This document shows, in pieces, positions 1 to 8,647 of a stretch of 64,000 bases of DNA. The DNA is taken from the NCBI RefSeq assembly GCF_000802185.1, contig NZ_KN676113.1, positions 2,252,819 through 2,316,818 on the forward strand. The letters are read 5' to 3'. The stretch is from Belnapia sp. F-4-1. GTDB taxonomy: Bacteria; Pseudomonadota; Alphaproteobacteria; Acetobacterales; Acetobacteraceae. Under the pieces are notes generated by a model that was given only the letters and a program-made list of their open reading frames with translations, searched no databases and had not been told where the DNA came from. How positions within the stretch are numbered: the stretch's first letter is position 1; each line of letters begins with the position of its first letter. Position numbers and translations under genes: made by a program.

Positions 1-1
1 A

Positions 2-1042
2 GCCGCACGCCGCGGAGAATTTCGTAAGGCCCTCGAGGCCTTCGTCCCTGCAAAGCCGATTTTGGTTCTCAGTCATCACGATGCGGATGGGCTTTCGTCG
101 GCAGCCATCTTGGCTCGCGCATTCCAGCGTAGCGACCGGCAAGTCCAGGTCAGGCTGCTTGGTCGAGGGGAGAATGCTTGGTCGCCAGAGATGGCGTCTG
201 AGTTGCGCGCGCAGGACATCGGTGGCTTGATCGTTGCTGACTTGGGCACCCGTGCCGAGCCACCGCTTCCTGGCATGGCTACGGTGCTCATCGACCACCA
301 CGTGCCCACTGGAGCTCCGGAAGAGGCGCTTCTCGTCAGCGGTCACGGCTTGCATCCAACGCCTACCACCTCCCTCTTGGCTTGGTGGTGTGCTGGCGCC
401 ATGACGAAGGTTGACGATCTCCTTTGGCTCGCTGCTATCGGCATCATTGGCGACATGGAAGAAGCGTCCGGCTTTCCTGAGCTTGCTGCCGCGCGCGAGC
501 GCTGGGGCATCACTGCGCTCCGCAACGCTGTTTCCCTCCTGAATGCCCCACGGCGGGCCAGCGGTGGGGACGCTGGCCCGGCGCTGGCTCTATTGCTCAA
601 GGCAGATGGACCCAAAGCCGTGCTGTCCGGCCACTTCCCGGAAACCGCGCTGCTGCAAGCGGCCAAGGCCGAGGTGCAGGACGCTCTGGCCGAAGGCCGC
701 CGTGCGGCTCCGCACATCCGCAACAACATAGCTTTGATTCGCTTGCACACCGCCTGCCAGATTCATCCGCTCATCGCGCAGCAGTGGAAGGGGCGTCTCA
801 AAGACAAAATCGTCATTGCAGCCAACACTGGGTATCGCCCGGGTTGGGTGCATTTCGCTGCACGTACTGGTCAGGGCACTGATCTTATCGAGTTTTTTCG
901 CGATCATAAGCCGGAAGGAGCCGATCCCATCAACTACGGAAATGGCCATGCCCAAGCTTCAGGCGGAGCATTGCAACCCGCGGCTTGGAACCAGTTCGTA
1001 GCCAGTCTTGGCTTTGGTGCGGATGAGCAGGTGCCCGAATGA
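2..1042 (+). CDS. DHH-family phosphoesterase, 5' end outside window
   Basis: The reading frame is open from the left edge, so the gene begins upstream; the TTG at 62 lies inside the first motif region and is not a convincing start. Metal-binding DHH-superfamily motifs are visible: LSHHDADG near the start, a VADLGT aspartate, IDHHVP and GIIGDM. These define the RecJ-like DHH fold, which hydrolyses phosphodiesters in nucleic acids or small nucleotides with Mn2+. A GG-rich segment near the C-terminus (GNGHAQASGGAL) fits the DHHA1 substrate-binding domain. The stop overlaps the start of uvsE by ATGA, so the two are translationally coupled, which suggests a role in DNA repair or nucleotide turnover. 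The exact substrate cannot be told from sequence. Confidence 0.85.
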   Translation, partial: AARRGEFRKALEAFVPAKPILVLSHHDADGLSSAAILARAFQRSDRQVQVRLLGRGENAWSPEMASELRAQDIGGLIVADLGTRAEPPLPGMATVLIDHHVPTGAPEEALLVSGHGLHPTPTTSLLAWWCAGAMTKVDDLLWLAAIGIIGDMEEASGFPELAAARERWGITALRNAVSLLNAPRRASGGDAGPALALLLKADGPKAVLSGHFPETALLQAAKAEVQDALAEGRRAAPHIRNNIALIRLHTACQIHPLIAQQWKGRLKDKIVIAANTGYRPGWVHFAARTGQGTDLIEFFRDHKPEGADPINYGNGHAQASGGALQPAAWNQFVASLGFGADEQVPE

Positions 1043-2139
1043 GCCCGCGCCATCGGAATTCACTACAGAATGCCGCTGGGTCAAACTCCGCACCTCTCCG
1101 CCTGGGTGTTCCGGTAAAGCTGATGGGGGCGCCGGACATCAAGAGCAACGACACCCGGCGCTGGCAACAGAGCCCGCACCTGAAGGTGTCTCTGGAGTAC
1201 ATGGACAAAGCCTTGGACTACCTCGACCGCCATGACATCCGCATGTACCGGCTGTCCTCCGACTTGGCACCCTATGCCACGCATCCCGACATGCCTCAGT
1301 TCCATTCCATGGTGCGCGATAGCGATGCCGAGCTGCGGGCCTTTGGCGCTAAGGCCAAATCGCTCGGCATTCGGCTGAGCTTCCATCCCTCGCAGTTTGT
1401 GGTGCTGAACAGTCCCGACCCGACGTTGGTGGACAAGAGCATCTCGGACTTGAACTCCCAGGCGGAGATGCTCGACCGCATGGAGCTTGGGCCTGAAGCC
1501 GTCATGGTCATCCATGTGGGTGGAACTTACGGAGATCGCGCCACGGCCAATGCCCGTTGGGCGGAAACATGGAACAACAAATTATCGGCGCATGTGAAGC
1601 GTCGGCTTGTGTTGGAGCACGATGACCTGCGGTTCTCCGCATCGGACATATTGTGGATTCACGAGCAGACCGGTGTCCGTCTGATCTTCGACCATCAACA
1701 CTTTTGGTGCCTCAATCCGGACCGGCTCGATATGCGCGATGCCCTCGAACGAGTACTCCGAACCTGGCCTGACGGTCAGCGTCCCAAGGTTCACTTCTCG
1801 TCGCCGCGCACCGAGATGCGGGAGCTGAAGCGGAAGGAGAAGGGGACGCGGAAGGTCAAGACAGTTTTGGTACCACCGGTGAACACGGGACATGCGGACT
1901 TCTGTAACCCATTCGAATTTGCCACCTTCATGCGCGTCGCGGAAGGGCTCGACTTTGATGTGATGCTGGAAGCCAAGGTCAAGGACCTGGCGCTGATTCG
2001 CCTGCGCCTGGATCTGCTCCGCTACGCACCGGACGTGGCGCAGCGCTTCGGGTTGGCGGCAGCCGAAGAGGCGGCGTTGCAGGTCGAGGAACAGCAGATC
2101 TTAGCTGATGGTGAGGGCCTAGACACCGCGCCGGATTAG
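1039..2139 (+). CDS. uvsE: UV DNA damage endonuclease UvsE
   Basis: This is a 366-residue protein of the UvsE/UVDE family, a TIM-barrel metalloenzyme that nicks DNA immediately 5' of UV photoproducts and so starts alternative excision repair. Typical segments are YRLSSDLAPYATHPDMPQF, SFHPSQFVVLNS, MVIHVGGTYGD, LVLEHDD, IFDHQHFWCL, KVHFSSPRTE and VMLEAKVKDLAL, which carry the His, Glu and Asp metal ligands. Family similarity starts around LGVPVKLMG (residue ~23). The annotated ATG gives about 20 extra residues, but it is the ATGA-overlap start with the upstream DHH gene, and no better in-frame start is obvious. The 3' end lies next to degenerate DNA. Confidence 0.9.
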   Translation: MSPRHRNSLQNAAGSNSAPLRLGVPVKLMGAPDIKSNDTRRWQQSPHLKVSLEYMDKALDYLDRHDIRMYRLSSDLAPYATHPDMPQFHSMVRDSDAELRAFGAKAKSLGIRLSFHPSQFVVLNSPDPTLVDKSISDLNSQAEMLDRMELGPEAVMVIHVGGTYGDRATANARWAETWNNKLSAHVKRRLVLEHDDLRFSASDILWIHEQTGVRLIFDHQHFWCLNPDRLDMRDALERVLRTWPDGQRPKVHFSSPRTEMRELKRKEKGTRKVKTVLVPPVNTGHADFCNPFEFATFMRVAEGLDFDVMLEAKVKDLALIRLRLDLLRYAPDVAQRFGLAAAEEAALQVEEQQILADGEGLDTAPD

Positions 2140-2142
2140 CGG

Positions 2143-2620
2143 TTGTCAATGCGGACGAGGCCAAGCCCGCTCCCGCCACGCTCCGTGCCGTCGTCAGGAA
2201 TGGATCGAAGGCCCGCGCCGCATTCACCGGCAAGAAGCCGAGCCTTTCATCGGCTACGGTCTCTTGGCATTCCTTGCCAACCGCCGACCGTGACGAGGCT
2301 GCCTGGGCCAGCTCATTGCTTATTAAGTTGTCGAACACCGTTGCCGCAACCTGCACGGATCTCGCCGCCTCGTCTGCCGGATGTAGCGATGTCCGCTCAC
2401 CGGCCATGGTTACATCTGCCCGCGCCAGGTCGAGCACGCCACGAACCAAGCGGTCCAGCCGCATGGCCCCATCCTCGATCGCCTCGGCGAAGCCGGTGTG
2501 CTCCTCTTCCGACATGATGTTGCCGTGCTCGGCTAGAAGTTCGGTGGCGCCGTGGGTCGCGGCCAGGGGCGTCTCGAACTCGTGGACTACATGCGCGGCC
2601 AGGCTGCGGACATCGCTCGC
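2143..2620 (-). pseudogene. Collapsed sensor histidine kinase remnant
   Basis: The minus-strand frame reads a HisKA dimerisation and phosphoacceptor helix (AAHVVHEFETPLAATHG, followed by a second helix ending in LDRLVRGVLDLARADV). The ATPase domain is reduced to an N-box-like VFDNLISNE and a G2-like DPFLTTARSVAGAGL, with the segment between them missing. There is no sensor domain upstream in frame. This is a broken kinase, not a small functional one. Confidence 0.6.
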
Positions 2621-2629
2621 TCGACCGGG

Positions 2630-2835
2630 CGTTGTCATTTTCCAGCCGCTCGTCAGCGATGTGGCCCGTCAGCGCTGTCCCCACGTCCAGCGCCACGCCG
2701 TGGGGAAGAGCAAGCAGGAGATCATCCGCTGCCTCAAGCGCTTCGTGGCACGCGAGATTTGCGGATGCCTCTGCCGTCGCCCCAATGCCGTCTGCCAAAC
2801 GCCACTTGACCACTATAAGACCATGCGTGCCGTTC
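2630..2835 (-). pseudogene. Possible nucleotide-cyclase-like fragment
   Basis: A minus-strand frame different from the kinase remnant reads CHEALEAADDLLLALPHG followed by VALDVGTALTGHIA. This resembles the C-terminal part of class III adenylate cyclase domains (ALHVGEVLYGNIG-like). It has no start, no metal-binding aspartates and no continuation. The match is by eye and weak, so treat it only as evidence that the 2.1-2.9 kb stretch is gene debris. Confidence 0.25.
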
Positions 2836-3966
2836 CTATAACCTGTGTCCAGCCCGCGATACCGACCGACAATCAAGGCAAAGGCGACAATGGTGGTGCC
2901 AGGAAAGGTGCTCCTTAACCCAGCGGCGCGCGGCTTCCCCTATGCGACTGCGTAGCTTGGGATCAAGTATCAGCCGCTCGAGCAGCGCCGTGATCGCAGC
3001 CTCGGACCTTGCATCGACGACGAAGCCTGTCACGCCGTGCTGAATCAGCTCGGCGGGCCCACCTTCGGCTCCGACGATGCAGACAAGGCCATGCGCCATG
3101 GCATCGGCGACGCTGATGCCGAAACCCTCGATCTCATCCCCGGCTTCCAGCGCGAGCTGCGGATGAAGGAAGATATCCGCCTGCCGGAACTCAACCTCGC
3201 GCTGCCTGTCGTCGACATAGCCCAGGAGCGCGATCCGGCTACCGGCAGCGCTTGCATCGATGGCGTGCTGGATCTCGGCCGACTGGGGACCGCGACCGGC
3301 AATGCGATAGTGGTAGCGAAGGCCCCGATCGTGGCATGCTGCAGCGGCCCTGACCGCCGTGGCGACGTTCTTGCGCGGCACCAGCCGGCAAAGGGTCAGG
3401 ATGCGCGGCTCGCCTTGGCCGGTGGGCGAAGCGCCCGACGCAGGGATCGCCGTGGTGGAAACACCGTTCCATGCAACGATGCAACGGGCCCCAAACTGCG
3501 GGAGGCGCCGGAGGAGCAAGTCGCGTGTCGTCTCGCTGACAGCGACAACGCGTTCCGATCTGGCGAGCACTAGGCGCATGAGCCGGAAGGCCAAGCCGCG
3601 CGGACGGCCGATCTCCCGGCCATGGACGGTGACAATCAGCCGCCGGCGGAAGAACAGCGCCGGAATGGCCGCGCGCCAGGTGCAGGCATGGATCGCTTCC
3701 GGACGCTCGCCATCCCGCCAGGCTGCCGCCATGGCGCGGTGAAGGCGTACAAGAACCTGCAGCTTGGAACCCGGCCCCACGTCGATCAGCCTGAGCTTAC
3801 CGTTCGTCTCACGCCGGGGACCGACCGAGGATTTCGCAAACAGCGTTACCTGCCAACCAAGCGCGACATAGGCGCGCGCCACCTCTTCGGCATAGGTCTG
3901 CACCCCGCCTTCGTCGGGTGCGTAAACCCTGGTGACCAGCCAGAGACGGCCGGGCGCGTCAGGCAT
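2836..3966 (-). CDS. Family 4 glycosyltransferase, altered C-terminus
   Basis: This 376-residue GT-B glycosyltransferase transfers a sugar from a nucleotide donor. The N-terminal acceptor domain opens with LWLVTRVYAPDEGGVQTYAEE, typical of GT4. The donor domain includes LTLCRLVPRKNVATAVRA, IAGRGP, LLGYVDDRQ and EGFGISVADAMAHG; the second acidic residue of the usual E-x7-E motif is Asp here. The ATG at 3966 overlaps the upstream gene by 8 bases, making it the last gene of a minus-strand operon. After about residue 355 (WVKEHLSW) the sequence becomes a basic, Cys-rich tail unlike the family, so the 3' end seems to have been replaced at a recombination junction near 2900. It probably glycosylates the lipid made by this locus; activity after the C-terminal change is uncertain. 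Confidence 0.8.
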   Translation of the reverse strand: MPDAPGRLWLVTRVYAPDEGGVQTYAEEVARAYVALGWQVTLFAKSSVGPRRETNGKLRLIDVGPGSKLQVLVRLHRAMAAAWRDGERPEAIHACTWRAAIPALFFRRRLIVTVHGREIGRPRGLAFRLMRLVLARSERVVAVSETTRDLLLRRLPQFGARCIVAWNGVSTTAIPASGASPTGQGEPRILTLCRLVPRKNVATAVRAAAACHDRGLRYHYRIAGRGPQSAEIQHAIDASAAGSRIALLGYVDDRQREVEFRQADIFLHPQLALEAGDEIEGFGISVADAMAHGLVCIVGAEGGPAELIQHGVTGFVVDARSEAAITALLERLILDPKLRSRIGEAARRWVKEHLSWHHHCRLCLDCRSVSRAGHRL

Positions 3967-5143
3967 GGAACCCACCCGACGCCTTGGCGGCCGGGCGCAG
4001 CAGGAACTTCGCCATGGCCTGTGCCGCCCGTGCCGAAGGTGGCTCCTGGCCCATGTCGAACGTATCCTGAAGACCCTTTTGCTGCGCCGCCAGATAGGTG
4101 CCGTGGTCATCGCGCGCGGAATCCAGGGCATCCAGGATCCGGTCCGCGCTGTCGTGAACCCTGCCGTAGCGCCAATGGGCGTAGTTCTCGTCGCTCTGCC
4201 AGGCCACGCCATGCGCATTGAGGAAGAGGCAGGGCCGTGGCCTGGCGATGAACTCGTAGACCTGGCTGCTGACATCTCCCAGGTAGATGTCGGCCATGGT
4301 GGTGTAGGTCATGTCGATGCAGCGGCTGCTGCCGAGATCGATATGGATGTTGGCGCAGGATCTATAGGGGGCGAGCAGTCGCTCGGCGCGAAGGCGGTCG
4401 ACGTGCCGGTCGAACAGCTTGATATGGGGCGCGACGATGAGGTTGTAGCGCGGCTCGGCAGCGGCCTGCCGCAAGATCGCCTCGCCCATCCTTTCCCAGG
4501 AGGAGAGCGCCCGGCTGGAATGCGGGTTGTAGAGTACCACGGGCCGTTCGTCGCGAAACAGCGTCGGCACCTTCGGACGGCACAGCGCGACAGCATCGAA
4601 TTTGGGATAGCCGACCACCGCATAGCGGCCCTCGCGGATGAGCCCCTTGGCCAGCATGCGCCGGCGCTGCTTCTCGCCGGCCAGCAGCACGAAGTCGAAT
4701 TGGCGGATACGCGGATCGAAGCCGATGGCCCGGTCCCCGGCTCCATGCGTGGTGTGCACGAAGCGAAGATGGCTGCAGCCCATTCGGCGCAGCAGCAAGG
4801 AGGTCCGTTCCGGCAGGACGACGGCGTCGAAGCTCATCAGGCGCCGGCTGGCCACGGCCAGGCTCAACAGCTTCGGGGGAATGGAGGCGCCTGTGAAGCG
4901 GGCCGCACGCTCCAGCCATCTGCCGCCTACCTGCTCGAACCCGATCGGGCCCGCGCCACCCTTCAAGGCCATGGCGCGCGCGTGCTCGATATGGGCGGCG
5001 GTCGCCGCCATCACATGGGTCTCGAACCGCCGGTCATGCGAGAGGCTGATTGCGATCGGCACGGTATGCATCAGCATGTGGGTCTGCGCATTGAGGAAGA
5101 AGCAGACCTTCAGCGGTGCCATGCCGGCATCCGGCGCGCTCAT
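3959..5143 (-). CDS. TagB/TagF-like CDP-glycerol glycerophosphotransferase family protein
   Basis: This 394-residue protein resembles the GT-B domain of teichoic-acid polymerases (Glyphos_transf family), which transfer glycerol-phosphate-type units from CDP-activated donors. Supporting segments are HTTHGAGDRAIG, VVGYPKFDA, VVLYNPHSS, LIVAPHIKLFDRH, and the C-terminal DMTYTTMADIYLGDVSSQVYEF, with the SD(x)SS-type donor-binding element. The ATG at 5143 overlaps the flippase stop (ATGA). Gram-negative homologues usually extend capsule or lipid headgroups. Here the neighbours are sphingolipid genes, so adding phospho-polyol units to a ceramide-linked headgroup is plausible, but that substrate is an inference. 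Confidence 0.75.
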   Translation of the reverse strand: MSAPDAGMAPLKVCFFLNAQTHMLMHTVPIAISLSHDRRFETHVMAATAAHIEHARAMALKGGAGPIGFEQVGGRWLERAARFTGASIPPKLLSLAVASRRLMSFDAVVLPERTSLLLRRMGCSHLRFVHTTHGAGDRAIGFDPRIRQFDFVLLAGEKQRRRMLAKGLIREGRYAVVGYPKFDAVALCRPKVPTLFRDERPVVLYNPHSSRALSSWERMGEAILRQAAAEPRYNLIVAPHIKLFDRHVDRLRAERLLAPYRSCANIHIDLGSSRCIDMTYTTMADIYLGDVSSQVYEFIARPRPCLFLNAHGVAWQSDENYAHWRYGRVHDSADRILDALDSARDDHGTYLAAQQKGLQDTFDMGQEPPSARAAQAMAKFLLRPAAKASGGFHA

Positions 5144-6474
5144 GCCAGCCGGGCCTCCAGCCTTCGGAAAGAGGTGTGCAACAGCATCACCGAGCAGGCG
5201 TTCGCCGCCAGCGTCGCCCACGCCGCGCCGATCGGCCCCATCATGGTCAGGAGGACGCCGAGGAAGACAAGGTAGCAGATGCTTGCCAGGCTGCGGGCGA
5301 CCAGGGCCTTGTCGGGTCGTCCCAAAGCGACCAGCGCCGGCTCAAGCCCGAAACCGGACAGGTTCACGGCGGACGCGATCGTGAGCACCAGGAAAATCGG
5401 GTAAACGAAGACATAGTCCGGTCCACCGATCAGCGACAGGAGCAACTCGCCCGCCACGGCGACAAGGAGGATCGCCAGGAGGCCGATGGCTGTCGTCAGC
5501 AGCGCGGCGCGGACCAGGACAAGCCGGACCGCGGCGGCATCCCTCGTCGCGGTCAGCTTCGCCATCTCCGGATAGAGCGCCCGAGCGAGGGAGGTGACCG
5601 GCTTGGTCAGCGCCGTCCCGAGTTGCATGGCAATGCGATAGCCACCGGCGCTGGCGGGCCCGACGATCCAGCCGACCGCCAGGATCGGAACCTGCTGCCA
5701 GATGGGGCCGATGGAGGACGTGAGGTTGGTCAGCACCGCGAAGCGCAGGATCCCCGGGTTTTCGTCGGCCACTCCCCGTATCCGGGGCAGGCCGGCCGGA
5801 ACGCCTTGGGCACGCAGTTGCGAAGCGGCTGTCGCCCACATCACCACGGTCGTCGCCAGCTCCGCCACGCCCCAGGCGATCAGGTAACCGGCCAGGCTAC
5901 CGTCGGCTGCCCAGGCCGCGCAGGTGCCAAGCAGCCGCGTGACGGGCAGGGTGAACTCGCTCCAGGCGGCCAGGTCGAAGCGCGCGAAGAGCCGCAGGAT
6001 TCCGGTCGGCGTCCCGCGCTGCCCGAACAGCAGGGACAGGCCGAACCAGGCCGCCAACTGCGTTTCCTGATCTGACCATCCCAGCGTGCGTCCGGCCGCC
6101 AGGGCGCCCAGGCTAGCCAGGACCGTGGCGAAAGCGCCAGCGCAGAGGTCGAGGGCCGTCGTGAAACCAAGCACGAAGCGAAGAGGGCCGACCTTGCCAT
6201 CGGCCAGGTGGCGGGCACCATAGCGGATGACCGTCTGCCAGGACTGGAAGCCGACGACGGTTCCGATCACCTGGCCGAAGGCCAGGATCAGGGCGAAAAC
6301 GCCGAAGGTCGCCACGCCGAGCGTCTGCGCCACGATCGCCAGATAGACCAAGCTCAGCAGCGCACCCGCACCCTTGCCGCCGAACAGCCAGACGGCGTTT
6401 TCCAGCGCATGGCGGAACGCGCTGTCCGCCTGGGCATTCTGGCCGCCGAGTGGCACCGCCCATCGTCGGCTCAT
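5140..6474 (-). CDS. Wzx-like polysaccharide/lipid flippase
   Basis: This 444-residue membrane protein of the MOP/polysaccharide-transporter superfamily has about 12 hydrophobic segments spread through its length, for example LLSLVYLAIVAQTLGVATF near the N-terminus and LLAILLVAVAGELLLSLIGG near residue 360. Wzx-type proteins flip lipid-linked sugars across the inner membrane. The start at 6474 is the ATG that overlaps the preceding gene's stop (ATGA); the frame stays open further upstream but antisense to coding sequence. It sits between a nucleotidyltransferase and a TagF-like transferase, which suggests it flips the decorated lipid intermediate of this operon. Confidence 0.8.
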   Translation of the reverse strand: MSRRWAVPLGGQNAQADSAFRHALENAVWLFGGKGAGALLSLVYLAIVAQTLGVATFGVFALILAFGQVIGTVVGFQSWQTVIRYGARHLADGKVGPLRFVLGFTTALDLCAGAFATVLASLGALAAGRTLGWSDQETQLAAWFGLSLLFGQRGTPTGILRLFARFDLAAWSEFTLPVTRLLGTCAAWAADGSLAGYLIAWGVAELATTVVMWATAASQLRAQGVPAGLPRIRGVADENPGILRFAVLTNLTSSIGPIWQQVPILAVGWIVGPASAGGYRIAMQLGTALTKPVTSLARALYPEMAKLTATRDAAAVRLVLVRAALLTTAIGLLAILLVAVAGELLLSLIGGPDYVFVYPIFLVLTIASAVNLSGFGLEPALVALGRPDKALVARSLASICYLVFLGVLLTMMGPIGAAWATLAANACSVMLLHTSFRRLEARLA

Positions 6475-7265
6475 CCAGGGCTCCGGCCAACGGGGCGCAG
6501 CGCCGCCTCCACCAGGACAAGGTCCGAAGGCTTGTCCACATCCACCGCGGCGGCACCGAAGGGCAATTCGACGAAGCCGAGCCGCACGGCGCAGCGCCGT
6601 TCGAGCGCCCAGGCCACGCCCTGCAACGTCATCATTCCAAACGCATAGCGCAGCAGCGGCAGCAGGCCCAGCGTCCACGCCATGGTCAGCGGCCGCTTCC
6701 GATGCTGTTCCAGCTCCCGCCAGAAGCCAACCACCCGTGCCGCTTCAGGACGCGCCAGAAGGAACAGGTTGCAGCCGCTGAAGGCACCGTCGCGGAGCCG
6801 CAACCAGCTGCGCTGCGTTTCCGGGAATTCCAGCAGGACGGTTTCGCGCCGGGCAAGGGCGGCAAGGGCGGCGGCCTCCGGCGGCGCGGCGTTCAGCAGA
6901 TGCGTCACCATCGCCGCACTCAACAGGGCATGGTCGGCGGTGGTGACCAGCAGGGGGGTGCCGAATTCCTCCAGCATGGCCGCGGCACTGCGCGCCGGAC
7001 TGGCCTCGGCCGGGCGCAGGATGACACCCGAGAGACCGTCCAGCGCGGCAAGCGTCGTCTCCGGCCGCTCGATTGACACCACGATGCGGCCGATGGCCGG
7101 GGCCGCCCGTAGCGCCGCGACGACCCGCAGCAGCATCGGCACGCCTGCCACTGGCAACAGCGCCTTGTGCGACACGCCCCTGGCGGCTGCCAGCGGATCC
7201 GTCCCGCCGCGCTGGCCCGCCAGCACCAACGCGGTCACGCCAGCCCTGACACCGGGTGGATTCAC
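6471..7265 (-). CDS. MobA-like nucleotidyltransferase family protein
   Basis: This 264-residue protein has an NTP-transferase Rossmann-like fold. VTALVLAGQRGGTDPLA aligns with the usual LAAGxGxR loop, followed by KALLPVAGVPMLLRVV, VTTADHALL (metal-binding Asp position) and AAAVDVDKPSDLVLV at the C-terminus. Such enzymes make NDP-activated sugars or alcohols, or guanylylate molybdopterin; the context favours activating a headgroup precursor. The start is GTG at 7265, overlapping the upstream stop as GTGA. The signature loop departs from consensus, so the donor nucleotide is unclear. Confidence 0.75.
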   Translation of the reverse strand: MNPPGVRAGVTALVLAGQRGGTDPLAAARGVSHKALLPVAGVPMLLRVVAALRAAPAIGRIVVSIERPETTLAALDGLSGVILRPAEASPARSAAAMLEEFGTPLLVTTADHALLSAAMVTHLLNAAPPEAAALAALARRETVLLEFPETQRSWLRLRDGAFSGCNLFLLARPEAARVVGFWRELEQHRKRPLTMAWTLGLLPLLRYAFGMMTLQGVAWALERRCAVRLGFVELPFGAAAVDVDKPSDLVLVEAALRPVGRSPG

Positions 7266-8407
7266 TTCGCCAGGTCTTTCTCATAGACGCGGTACGTCTT
7301 GTAGGACTTGGCGCCGAGCGTCTCCGCCAGATGCCGCATCGGCAGGTTGTCCTCCAGCACCCAGGACATCTCGATCTGGCGGATACCCAAGGCCAGCGCC
7401 TCCCGCCGCAGCGCCTCCACCAGGAAGAGCGGCAGCACGCGGCCGAGAAGCCCCGCGCCGATATCGCGCCTGACACCCATAAGCGGCACCCGGGCCGTCG
7501 CCACGCCTGCCACCTTCAGCCGCCAGAGCAGGCGCGCCCAGCCGAAGGGCAGCAGCCGACCGGACAGGTCGCGGATCGCCTCGTTCAGGTTGGGCAGGCA
7601 GACGGCGAAGGCGACCGGCCTGCCGGCCAGCTCGGCGAACCAGACCAGCCGCTCGTTCAGCAGCGGACGCAACTCCGCGGCCAGGTGCGCCACTTCCTCG
7701 GCGGTGAAGGGCACGAAGCCCCAGTTGCCGGACCAAGCATCGTTGAAGATGCCCAGCATCGTGGCGATCTCCTCCCGCAGGGCACGCCGGCGCAACGGCC
7801 GCAGCACGACGCCATCCGGCAGCGGCCGTGCCACGATCCGGGCCGCCGCGTCCGGCATCGGCAGCGAAAGGTCGGAAAGATAGGCCAACATGTCGCGGGC
7901 CTTGCGATAGCCGAGCGCCTCCAGCCGCGGCCCGGCATAGGGCGGGTCGTGCGGCATCATCAGCATCGGCGGCGTCTCGAAGCCCGAGACCAGCAGGCCG
8001 GTCTGGTCGTTGATGGACAGGCTGAAGGGTCCCCGCAGGCGGTTGAGCCCACGTGATTTGCCCCAGCTCTCCGCCGTGGCCAGCAGCGCCGCGAAGACCT
8101 CGTGGTCATCCGCCGCCGCCAGCAGGCCGAAATGCGCGGGACGGGTGCCGTCGGGATCGCGCACCAGCCGGTCATCCTGCGCGCTGATGCGCCCGAGATC
8201 CCGGCCGTCGCGCCGGGCGATCCAGAAGGCGGCCTCGCCATGGCGGAACCAGGGATTGTGCTTCGCCGACAGCGCCGCCCGGCGCTCCATGAGCAGGGGC
8301 GGCACCCAGGCGGGATCGGTGCGCGACAGCGCATGCGGCAGGCGGATGAAGCGCTCCAGATCCGCGCGGCCGGAAACCGGGACGACCTCGACGGTGGAAC
8401 CGCTCAT
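7262..8407 (-). CDS. GNAT-fold acyltransferase, candidate bacterial ceramide synthase
   Basis: This 381-residue protein belongs to a family usually annotated as an N-acetyltransferase or of unknown function. The N-terminal region has ERFIRLPHALSRTDPAWVPP and the C-terminal GNAT-like half ends with EMSWVLEDNLPMRHLAETLG. In Caulobacter crescentus a protein of this type, encoded next to LptF/LptG-like permeases and upstream of the spt cluster, is the bacterial ceramide synthase that N-acylates 3-oxo-sphinganine from acyl-ACP. The same order is present here. I infer that role from family resemblance plus synteny. The ATG at 8407 follows a 240-bp intergenic gap, so this is probably the first gene of the five-gene operon running down to 2836. 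Confidence 0.7.
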   Translation of the reverse strand: MSGSTVEVVPVSGRADLERFIRLPHALSRTDPAWVPPLLMERRAALSAKHNPWFRHGEAAFWIARRDGRDLGRISAQDDRLVRDPDGTRPAHFGLLAAADDHEVFAALLATAESWGKSRGLNRLRGPFSLSINDQTGLLVSGFETPPMLMMPHDPPYAGPRLEALGYRKARDMLAYLSDLSLPMPDAAARIVARPLPDGVVLRPLRRRALREEIATMLGIFNDAWSGNWGFVPFTAEEVAHLAAELRPLLNERLVWFAELAGRPVAFAVCLPNLNEAIRDLSGRLLPFGWARLLWRLKVAGVATARVPLMGVRRDIGAGLLGRVLPLFLVEALRREALALGIRQIEMSWVLEDNLPMRHLAETLGAKSYKTYRVYEKDLAK

Positions 8408-8647
8408 GCCAGTCCCAAGAAGGCTCGATCTTTCCGATGCCACGGCGCATCGCCCGACCCGCGCGAAGGATCGTAAGGGGCACCGGTGCTCAGGGACGCG
8501 ACCCAGGAAAACCCCACGGCCTCGCCATGGCCCCGATGCGTGGCACGGGCGCGCAGCGGCTTCCGCAACCTCATCCGCCCGAAACCGGGGCACCGCCCGC
8601 CTCACCAGCGACCATGCATCGTCCCTCCCCCTCCATCGCCACGCCGA
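8408..8647. other. Intergenic gap upstream of the ceramide synthase-like operon
   Basis: This 240-bp gap separates lptG from the GNAT-like gene, both on the minus strand, and is the only sizeable break between 2.8 and 11.4 kb. It is the natural place for a promoter driving the five-gene operon. I see no clear -35/-10 pair, repeat or hairpin. Confidence 0.35.

Noticed and set aside
3932-5275. Plus-strand 447-residue frame over the TagF-like gene
   Set aside because: Asp/Arg/His-rich antisense shadow without any domain; minus-strand reading has clear motifs.
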